Below are positions 8,924 to 15,400 of a stretch of DNA of 34,751 nucleotides, piece by piece. A program made the position numbers and the translations under genes. The notes under the pieces were generated by a model that worked only from the letters and a program-made list of their open reading frames with translations, was not told the origin of the DNA and did not search any database. Position 1 is the first letter of the stretch, and every line of letters starts with the position of its first letter. The stretch is from Oscillospiraceae bacterium (GTDB lineage Bacteria > Bacillota > Clostridia > Oscillospirales > Ruminococcaceae), in the NCBI GenBank assembly GCA_022508925.1, contig JAFLUF010000015.1:1-34751 (forward strand), written 5' to 3'.

Positions 8924-9841
8924 TCAGACATTTTTGGAAATATCAAACGGAGTTGTCTGATATACGAAATAGTTCAGCCAGTTTGTAAACAAAAGCGTAG
9001 AATGCGCTCTCCAGCAGAGCGGCGGCTCGTTGTCCGGATTGTCGCCCGGATAATAATGCTTTGGCATCTCGGGATCAAGTCCGCGTTCGAGATCGCGGCG
9101 GTATTCACTGTCAAGGGTCTTCGCGTCATATTCGGAGTGTCCCGTGATGAAAAAGCGCGAACCGCTTTCGTTTCCGACAGCGTAAACTCCCGCTTCGTCG
9201 GAAACAGACATAAGCCTGAGGTCGGAAATTTTAGCGATATCCTCCGCGCGCGTTTCGGTGTGGCGAGAGTGAGGCGCGAGAAACTCGCTGTCAAAGCCGT
9301 GGAAAAGCCGCGACTTTGGCGTGAGAAGCTTGTGCAGGAAAATCCCCGAGCATTTTTTCTCAAGCGGATATTTGGGTACTCCGTAGTGGTGATAAAGCGC
9401 CGCCTGAGCGCCCCAGCAGATATGAAGCGTGGAGTGAACGTGAGAAGTCGTCCAGTCCATTATCCCGCAAAGCTCTTCCCAGTAGTCCACTTCCTCAAAA
9501 TCAAGATGCTCTACGGGCGCGCCGGTGATTATAAAGCCGTCGAAGTTTTCGCTCTTTATTTCGTCAAAGCTTTTGTAAAACTCAAGCAGATGTTCCTGCG
9601 GAGTATTTTTGTTTGTATGCGACGAAACGCCCACAAAATCCACTTCTATTTGCAGAGGCGTGTTTGACAGACACCTGAGGATCTGCGTCTCGGTGGTTAT
9701 TTTTGTCGGCATGAGATTTAAAAGCCCGATTCTCAGCGGACGTATATCCTGATGAAGCGCGCGGTATTCGGTCATTACAAAGATATGCTCGTCCTCGAGC
9801 ACGCTCTGCGCGGGCAGTCCGTCGGCGATTTTTATCGGCAT
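8924..9841 (-). CDS. metAA: Homoserine O-acetyltransferase, MetA fold
   Basis: This enzyme activates homoserine by O-acylation in methionine synthesis. The 305-residue sequence is full length for the MetA glutamine-amidotransferase-like fold. Catalytic Cys142 is in [16 protein letters not shown]; His234 and Glu236 are in [10 protein letters not shown]. Residue 111 is Glu ([16 protein letters not shown]). In this family Glu at that position is associated with acetyl-CoA use and Gly with succinyl-CoA use, so acetyltransferase activity is inferred. The start at ATG 9841 has a GAAAGGAAT ribosome site. No promoter is seen between tRNA-Ser and this gene, only a terminator-like hairpin, so it may be expressed by read-through from the tRNA promoter. 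Confidence 0.96.
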   Translation of the reverse strand: MPIKIADGLPAQSVLEDEHIFVMTEYRALHQDIRPLRIGLLNLMPTKITTETQILRCLSNTPLQIEVDFVGVSSHTNKNTPQEHLLEFYKSFDEIKSENFDGFIITGAPVEHLDFEEVDYWEELCGIMDWTTSHVHSTLHICWGAQAALYHHYGVPKYPLEKKCSGIFLHKLLTPKSRLFHGFDSEFLAPHSRHTETRAEDIAKISDLRLMSVSDEAGVYAVGNESGSRFFITGHSEYDAKTLDSEYRRDLERGLDPEMPKHYYPGDNPDNEPPLCWRAHSTLLFTNWLNYFVYQTTPFDISKNV

Positions 9842-9874
9842 TTACATCATTCCTTTCGTACAACACAAAGAAAA

Positions 9875-9898
9875 CGTCCCGTACAAATGTGCGGGACG
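9875..9898 (-). terminator. Terminator-like hairpin in the metAA leader
   Basis: Arms 9875-9884 and 9889-9898 (10 pairs including one G-T) with a 4-base loop are followed on the minus strand by TTTTCTTTG. The hairpin ends only about 33 bases before the metAA start codon, leaving no room for a separate promoter. It could end the tRNA-Ser transcript, or act as an attenuator. An alternative pairing GACGA/TCGTC just upstream overlaps the 5' arm. Confidence 0.7.
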
Positions 9899-9936
9899 AC
9901 GCTCGTCAGGTTAAATGCTGCAAGTGTTGGGCTGAA

Positions 9937-9969
9937 TTCTAACCTCTTACTTCTAACCTCTAACCTCTG
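9937..9969. repeat. Short tandem repeat between tRNA-Ser and metAA
   Basis: Two 14-base units, TTCTAACCTCTTAC (9937-9950) and TTCTAACCTCTAAC (9951-9964), differ at one position, and a partial third unit follows. No function is evident. Confidence 0.8.
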
Positions 9970-9971
9970 AT

Positions 9972-10061
9972 TGGCGGAGAACGAGGGATTTGAACCCTCG
10001 CGCCGGTCACCCGACCTACTCCCTTAGCAGGGGAGCCCCTTCACCACTTGGGTAGTTCTCC
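9972..10061 (-). tRNA. tRNA-Ser (anticodon GCU)
   Basis: The minus strand folds as a 90-base class II tRNA. Acceptor arms are GGAGAAC (10061-10055) and GTTCTCC (9982-9976), with discriminator G and an encoded CCA. The anticodon loop is CTGCTAA, giving GCU. A long variable arm (GTAGGTCGGGTGACCGGCGC region) and a GGTTCAAATCC T loop are present. Confidence 0.97.
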
Positions 10062-10093
10062 GAATGATGACCATATATTTAATCACGAAAGTT

Positions 10094-10122
10094 ATTATAA
10101 CATATTCCTTTTTATTTGTCAA
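10094..10122 (-). promoter_or_regulatory. Promoter of tRNA-Ser
   Basis: On the minus strand perfect TTGACA (10122-10117) and TATAAT (10099-10094) hexamers are 17 bases apart, about 32 bases upstream of the tRNA. Confidence 0.9.
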
Positions 10123-10212
10123 TAGCTTTTTAAAAAAACGGCGGAAAACGGAAAACTCCTCTTCGCATAAAAAGTTTTTTCGGGAATATATTGTACAAAG
10201 GAGGAATAAAAA

Positions 10213-10884
10213 ATGGAAAACGTTATTGACCTTACCGCGCCGGACAGGCCGTTAAGCATTGAGACAACAGCGGAAATAACCGCCGAGCCGCATACAGTCG
10301 AGGCCGTCGGTATACAGATAAGCGAACCTCAGTTGTCCGAGCTGCGCGCCCGCGAACGTTCGGCGGAGGACAGCCGCGCCTCGGCGAGGGCGGTCATGAT
10401 AATATCCGCCGTGTGCGGGGCGGCGGCGGGCACGGTTCTGGCGCTTACGGGAGCGGCAGACGAAGAGGCTTTATCCGCGCTGTCCGGGCGTATATCGGGG
10501 AGCTTCGGCGAGATTTTTCTCGGGCGCGCGATAAGCGGCGGAGCTGTCTTGCTGTTGGAATTTCTGCTGGGATTTTTCGCGTTTGGAGATTATGTTTCGT
10601 GGATATGTCCCGTTGCCGCGGGAATGGGCGGCGGATTTTTCATCGCCGCGCTTTGGGAGCCTGTTTTCCTCCCGTCGGAGATAGTGATATTGCTGGTAAT
10701 AATATTCGCGGGAGCAAACTCGGCGGTTTTTTCGCGGAAGCTTTTAGGGCTTGCTTCGGGCAGGCGCTCTTATCTGCGCGGAATGTCTGCGGCGGAATAT
10801 TCCGTGAGATTTGCCCTTATGCTTTCGGCAGTTATAGCCGCGGCGATTTACGAGGGAATAATCGCGGCGGTTTTTGTTCAGTGA
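10213..10884 (+). CDS. Multi-pass membrane protein, possibly SpoIIM-like
   Basis: This is a 223-residue protein of uncertain identity. Residues 1-60 are soluble and acidic (ETTAEITAEPHTVEAVG). At least four hydrophobic segments follow (about 61-82, 110-135, 138-165 and 195-222). The segment AVLLLEFLLGFFAFGDYVSWICPVAAGMGGG resembles the L-x-F-x-x-G-x-x-x-x-G pattern of the SpoIIM/DUF95 fold, and SpoIIM works in peptidoglycan remodelling at engulfment. That link is an inference from fold pattern only, and the long soluble N-terminus is not usual. GGAGGA lies 7 bases before ATG 10213. It is a single-gene unit closed by a strong terminator. Confidence 0.65.
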   Translation: MENVIDLTAPDRPLSIETTAEITAEPHTVEAVGIQISEPQLSELRARERSAEDSRASARAVMIISAVCGAAAGTVLALTGAADEEALSALSGRISGSFGEIFLGRAISGGAVLLLEFLLGFFAFGDYVSWICPVAAGMGGGFFIAALWEPVFLPSEIVILLVIIFAGANSAVFSRKLLGLASGRRSYLRGMSAAEYSVRFALMLSAVIAAAIYEGIIAAVFVQ

Positions 10885-10891
10885 TATACAG

Positions 10892-10921
10892 CGGCGCTCC
10901 GTCCTAAGACGCGGAGCGCCG
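10892..10921 (+). terminator. Terminator of the SpoIIM-like gene
   Basis: Perfect 10-base arms CGGCGCTCCG / CGGAGCGCCG are followed by a T run at 10921-10926, 7 bases after the stop codon. Confidence 0.9.
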
Positions 10922-10950
10922 TTTTTATGAATATCAGCGATATTGGCGGA

Positions 10951-11193
10951 TATAATAAAAGCCAAAATGCTTTTATTATACTGATTTAAATGCCCTCGCG
11001 CATACGCAAGCTTTCGGCTTGCTTCGTGCGTATCGGGCGATTATATCATTAATTCTTACGAATTTATGGTATAATAAAAGCATAGCTGCTTTTATTATAC
11101 GATTTAAATGCCCTCGCACATACGCAAATCTTCGATTTGCTCCGTGCGTATCGGGCGATTATACCATAAATTCTTACGAATTTATGGTATAAT
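10951..11193. repeat. Two tandem ~118-base hairpin-rich repeat units
   Basis: Unit 1 is 10951-11069 (119 bases) and unit 2 is 11070-11187 (118 bases), closed by an extra TATAAT (11188-11193). Each unit has three hairpins: (A) TATAATAAAAGC / GCTTTTATTATA around a 6-base loop; (B) a GC-rich hairpin within GCCCTCG...GTATCGGGC; (C) a 16-base arm foldback with TTAC loop, perfect in unit 2 (11158-11173 / 11178-11193). In hairpin B the 17-base core changes between units from GCAAGCTTTCGGCTTGC to GCAAATCTTCGATTTGC. Three stem positions change on both sides and pairing is kept. The array ends about 25 bases before the tRNA-Gln -35 box. No matching copy was noticed elsewhere in the window. Confidence 0.92.
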
Positions 11194-11217
11194 ATTTGGG
11201 AAAATTAAAAAAAGTAC

Positions 11218-11246
11218 TTGACAAAAAATAGGCACTGTGATATAAT
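11218..11246 (+). promoter_or_regulatory. Promoter of tRNA-Gln
   Basis: Perfect TTGACA (11218-11223), a 17-base spacer and TATAAT (11241-11246) lie 16 bases upstream of the mature tRNA. Confidence 0.93.
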
Positions 11247-11261
11247 CTTAATGTTAATCAT

Positions 11262-11336
11262 TGGGGCGTCGCCAAGCGGTAAGGCAACGGACTCTGACTC
11301 CGTCATTCGGGGGTTCAAATCCCTCTGCCCCAACCA
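11262..11336 (+). tRNA. tRNA-Gln (anticodon CUG)
   Basis: This is a 75-base class I tRNA. Acceptor TGGGGCG pairs with TGCCCCA (one G-T pair), discriminator A, encoded CCA. Anticodon stem ACGGA/TCCGT encloses loop CTCTGAC, giving CUG. The T loop is GGTTCAAATCC. Confidence 0.97.
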
Positions 11337-11375
11337 AACAAAAAAGCCTTGCGAAAGCAAGGCTTTTTTGTTTGG
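11334..11375 (+). terminator. Terminator of tRNA-Gln
   Basis: Perfect 19-base arms with a GAAA loop (11353-11356) include A-run and T-run faces, so the structure can end transcription on either strand. Its left arm overlaps the CCA end of the tRNA. Confidence 0.93.
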
Positions 11376-11377
11376 TT

Positions 11378-11496
11378 GCAAAGGGCTTCCCCGCTGCTTC
11401 GCAGCGAGGAAGCCCTTTGCTTGCGCGAATTTTTCCTTCGCCGACAGCCGTCGGCGATTTTGCTTGCTTTGCTCGCAAAACCGGAAAAAATCGCGC
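11378..11496. repeat. Nested inverted repeats (hairpin plus three-way junction)
   Basis: First, GCAAAGGGCTTCC (11378-11390) pairs with GGAAGCCCTTTGC (11408-11420), with an inner GCTGC/GCAGC stem. Second, GCGCGAATTTTTCC (11423-11436) pairs with GGAAAAAATCGCGC (11483-11496) with one mismatch. It encloses two further hairpins: TCGCCGAC/GTCGGCGA (11438-11457) and TTTTGC/GCAAAA (11458-11480). There is no convincing coding frame here. This and the next hairpin fill the gap between tRNA-Gln and the toxin gene. Confidence 0.85.
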
Positions 11497-11559
11497 GGGG
11501 TTGATGCACCGCCTATTTGTAGTTCTTGTCGAAAAAATTTTTTTATAAAGGTTACGCAT

Positions 11560-11598
11560 AAACCGTCGAATTGTGTCGAAAGACAAATTCGGCGGTTT
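11560..11598 (+). terminator. Hairpin with T run upstream of the toxin promoter
   Basis: Arms AAACCGTCGAATT (11560-11572) and AATTCGGCGGTTT (11586-11598) have one G-T pair, a 13-base loop containing GTC/GAC, and a T run. It would insulate the toxin-antitoxin promoter from upstream transcription. Confidence 0.75.
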
Positions 11599-11612
11599 TT
11601 ATGTTTCGGGTA

Positions 11613-11641
11613 TTGCTTTTTTCATAAAAGAGTGGTATAAT
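11613..11641 (+). promoter_or_regulatory. Promoter of the toxin-antitoxin pair
   Basis: TTGCTT (11613-11618) and TATAAT (11636-11641) are 17 bases apart, and TGG before the -10 makes it an extended -10 promoter. Confidence 0.75.
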
Positions 11642-11668
11642 ATAAGAAATATGATTAAGGTGTATTAT

Positions 11669-11935
11669 ATGGAGATCCGGTTTGATAAAAGAGCGAAGAA
11701 GTTTATTGAGGCACAGGACTCGTCCACAAAGCAAAGGCTCAGAAAAGGTATTGAGGGGCTTGCTCAGAAACCGCCTGTGGGCGATATTAAAACACTTCAA
11801 GGTTACTCCGACGGACGGCTCAGGCTTCGCGTCGGAAAATTCAGAATTATTTTCAGATATACTTCTGATGGGCAAATTGAAATTTTGCAGATTATGGATA
11901 TCGACAGCCGAGGGGATATTTACAAGCACAGTTAA
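11669..11935 (+). CDS. RelE/ParE-family toxin
   Basis: This 88-residue basic protein has the RelE/ParE fold pattern: N-terminal strand MEIRFDKRAKKFIEAQ, two helices (STKQRLRKGIEGLAQ), then LQGYSDGRLRLRVGKFRIIFRY and the final strand IEILQIMDIDSRGDIY. RelE members cleave ribosome-bound mRNA and ParE members poison gyrase; which applies here cannot be told. Start ATG 11669 is chosen because AAGGTG lies 6 bases upstream and the fold begins there. An in-frame ATG at 11651 would add six residues but sits almost at the transcription start. The toxin gene precedes its partner by 12 bases. Confidence 0.9.
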   Translation: MEIRFDKRAKKFIEAQDSSTKQRLRKGIEGLAQKPPVGDIKTLQGYSDGRLRLRVGKFRIIFRYTSDGQIEILQIMDIDSRGDIYKHS

Positions 11936-11947
11936 GGAGGGAGTAAT

Positions 11948-12160
11948 ATGTCAAATGCGGCACAGCAAATTGCGGGTATGGTAGATATGCTGCCCGAAAA
12001 TGACCAGAGGCTTGCTTACGAGCTTATAAAAAAGCTGGTTCTTGCGTGGGATCCCGATTTCACAAAAGTCACTCCGCAGGAAGCACAGATACTTGCCGAG
12101 GCGGAAGAACATTTCAAAAACGGCGAATACGCCGCAATGGAAGAGATCAACTGGAACTAA
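11948..12160 (+). CDS. Probable antitoxin partner of the RelE/ParE toxin
   Basis: This 70-residue acidic protein lies 12 bases after the toxin gene, with AAGGAGGG upstream of ATG 11948. A helical N-terminal half (AQQIAGMVDMLPENDQRLAYELIKKLVLAWD) may dimerise. An acidic C-terminal half (TPQEAQILAEAEEHFKNGEYAAMEEINW) has the look of a toxin-wrapping tail. No ribbon-helix-helix or helix-turn-helix DNA-binding motif is obvious. The antitoxin role is inferred from position, size and charge, not from a recognised antitoxin family. Confidence 0.78.
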   Translation: MSNAAQQIAGMVDMLPENDQRLAYELIKKLVLAWDPDFTKVTPQEAQILAEAEEHFKNGEYAAMEEINWN

Positions 12161-12194
12161 AATGGAATTGTCGAAAAAAGGTCAGATATAAAAA

Positions 12195-12223
12195 ATGCTC
12201 TCGCTGTGCGAGGGCATTTTTTA
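12195..12223 (+). terminator. Terminator of the toxin-antitoxin pair
   Basis: ATGCTCTCGC (12195-12204) and GCGAGGGCAT (12208-12217) pair, with one G-T, around a TGT loop and are followed by TTTTTT. Confidence 0.88.
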
Positions 12224-12357
12224 TGGCGCAAATGGCGGATTTTACGGAAAACGGTTGGATTTTATTGTCAACTATATACTATTTGAATTCGGAGCATTTG
12301 GTATAATTGCACAAAAAACTCGTTGAAAAATCGGCGGTTATTTTTGCGGCAAATACC

Positions 12358-12386
12358 TTGACAAAAAAGTATTTTTCGGGTATCAT
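12358..12386 (+). promoter_or_regulatory. Promoter of the pectate lyase gene
   Basis: TTGACA (12358-12363), a 17-base spacer and TATCAT (12381-12386) lie about 70 bases before ATG 12457. The remaining gap sequence (12224-12357) is AT-rich with nothing else recognised. Confidence 0.75.
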
Positions 12387-12456
12387 TAAAGATGAGATAG
12401 TTTTCGATATGGGATAGCTGTACCATTTTGAAAACAATAATGAGAAGGAGGATTTT

Positions 12457-15400
12457 ATGAAAACCAAAAGCACAAACAGGTTTGTCTCTATGGCTTTGGC
12501 GCTGATAATGCTGCTGACGTGCGTTTCGTTCGGCTCGCTGTCTTTCAGTGCGAAGGCGGCTGGGACGCCCCATACTTTTGAGTCGAAGAGCATGGAAGAA
12601 GTTAAAGATTCAGGTAAATGGCAAAATGGTGATGAAGTAAAATATGATGATTATTTTACACTTCATATGAGCGCCAGCTCTAAAATTGATTCAAGTACTA
12701 AAAGCTGGAGTGACGGTTATACATCAGGCCAGAGGCTTAACTTCGGCGGTACGCCTGTAGTTACAGGTAAAGCAAGGAATGTTATGTCTTTTAAAACATC
12801 TGCGGCTGCTACCGTGAAAGTATGGTATGCATTTAACAAGACAGACCGCATGATGACAATATGGGACGCAAAAACCGGCGACGTCTATGCTGAGGTGAAA
12901 GCCGATAGTGTTACTCCTAACACAACTGACGGTTTTTACTGGGAAACAAAAGTTGAAAAGGGCGAATACTATCTTGGAGCATCTCCAAACAGCAACTACA
13001 TTTTCAAGGTAGAAGTAACCGAAGAGGATTCCGAGCCTGTTGAGACTAAGGATTATACTATAACGGGCGAGCAGCTTTATACTCAGCTCAAAGACAACGT
13101 TACCGAATCCCTTGCAAAGATAACAGAAACTGTTAAATCGGGCACAAGCAACTATTTTACGATTTACTGGGATAAGGGCAGAGTTAATACAGATGATGAG
13201 AAGAATCGTGTCACGTTTGATGACGATTATAGCTCTCTTTATTCTTTTGACTTTAACGGCTATACCCGTACCAGTGACGAAAGCGGAAACAATTATCCCT
13301 GCAGACTTATTGAGTTTACTGCGGAGGATAAGGGCTACATAAAGATCTGGTGGAAAGCTGGCGGTGCCGGCAACGGACAGGAAGGCGCAAACGTGGGCAG
13401 ATATGTCCAGCTGTACTCCAAGACGGACGGAAAGGCTGTCAGGATAACGGACGCCGTAACCGACAAAGCAACCAGCGGATGTTACGTTTCTACTCTTACG
13501 TTTAGCGATGCCGGAACATACTATATAGGTACTCCTAACGGAACCTGCTCTTTCTACAAGATAGTTGTAACAGAGGGCGAGCTTCCCGAGATACCCCGCA
13601 CCGATTGGAAAGACATTGCTACTCCCGTTATAACTGAGGCAAAGGACGACGGCAGCGGCAAGATAATTGTTACCGTAAATGCTGACGTAAGCGATCTTGG
13701 CGGTGACAGTGTAACCGTTACCATGAAGGACTCAAATGGAGAAAAGATTGCTTCTAAGAGCTCTTCCAGCAGCAAGAAAGACAACTTACACACGTTTGAG
13801 TTTGAACCAACCGATTCGGGTACATACACCTTTACGGCGGCTCTGTCCCGAAAAGATGACAAGGATGGAAACAAGTTTGATGATAAGGTGAGCGCAGATG
13901 TAAATGCTTCGTTCTCTCTCCCCCTCGGCACACCCACTGTCGTCAGAGTTACCAGTAAGGGTGCAGGCGCTATTGAGATAGTTTGGGACGAGGTTAAAGA
14001 AGCTGACAGCTACACGATAGACGTGTACAAGGTCAGTGAAAACGCGCGCGCTATAGGCGGCGAATTTGTTAAATCGATACCCGGCATAAAGACCACAAAG
14101 TACACCGTTGAGGGTCTTGATGTAGGTTCAAATTACATCTTCAGAGTAGCTGCGGTTCGCGGCGACGAAACAACCTTTTCTGAAGAGTCAGAAGAAACAA
14201 CCGCTACTCCGGAAGCGCAGACTAAATGGTTCTATAACTACTTCGGTTCCGGTAGCAGCCTTGGCAAAAACTGCGGTTATGAAGAAAACGAGAACGGAAC
14301 CGTTACGGTATGGTCTGAAAATGGCGGCGGAAAATTAAACTCAAGCGGTGCTGATGGATTGTCGGCATACTATACCACAGTCTCTACGTCTGATCACTTT
14401 ACATTCCGCGCCAAGGTTCACGTTGACAGCGCAATCTACAATTCTCAGAGCGGCTTTGGTCTTTTCGCGCTTGACCATATGCCTGCAAAGAATGCGAATC
14501 CCGGAAATACGAACGAGTATTTCGTTGCTGCTTCTAAGATCGAGTATTATTATAACGATGAAGCCGATGAGGAATACAACATGGACAAGATCGGCAGCAG
14601 TATCAAAATGCATTTTGGTATCAGCGCGTGGTATAAGCACGGATACAATACCTTGGCAGAGACGAGTGCCGGATTCGCGACCGAAAACATCGAGTTATAT
14701 CCGTTGGAAACCTCTGCAAAGGGTAAGGGCACAGGTACTTATAACATAGTAGGCAATACCACCGGTTTGGAAGCAAGCTGTGAGCGGATCAATGAACTCA
14801 CTGATTTCATTTTTGAGATCGTAAGAAACAACACAGGTTATTTCCTGTCTTATTACACTGCTGACGGCGTTCTCGTAAGCACCAAGAAGTTCTACGATAC
14901 CGAAGCGCTCAGCCTTACCGATCCCGATAATGTTTATATCGGCTACTTTGCCGCAAGAGATGCTCGCGCGACTTTCGAGCTTATAGAGCTTAATGTTATC
15001 CCCGCGGATGAGGACGACTCTCCTGTTGAGGAAAGACCTATCAAGAAGATTACTCCTATCGTATCGATTGCTTCTGCTACTTCTTCCGCAAACACCCCCA
15101 ACTACGAGCTGCTTTTCAATGCGAATGTAGCGGGTACAGCGGATATTTACAGAGACGGTAAGTTGGTCGTTTCCGGCGTAAGCGTAGACGGATCCGATGA
15201 TTATACCGCTGTAACGGTAACGCTCGAGCAGGGTTATAACAGCATCGAAGTTATATTTTATCCCGATCCTGACCAGACTTTGCCCGAGTACACTACGCTC
15301 GCGTCGACCGAACCTGTATCGAAGCCGTTCAGAATAAGATACAGCACGGCTTACGAGAGTCTTAACAATCTCTATGTTTCGCCTAACGGTCTGAGCACCA

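Noticed and set aside
8879-9667. Plus-strand open frame of 262 codons
   Set aside because: It is antisense to metAA, which has all catalytic residues; no family resemblance was seen in the antisense product.
9842-9971. SAM (S-box) or T-box riboswitch before metAA
   Set aside because: The core motifs of neither class were found; only one hairpin and a short tandem repeat are visible.
10951-11193. Possible CRISPR array
   Set aside because: Only two units of about 118 bases with internal palindromes and no spacers; no cas genes are present.
11254-11586. Minus-strand open frame of 110 codons over tRNA-Gln
   Set aside because: It runs through the tRNA and the hairpin cluster, so it cannot be a plausible gene.
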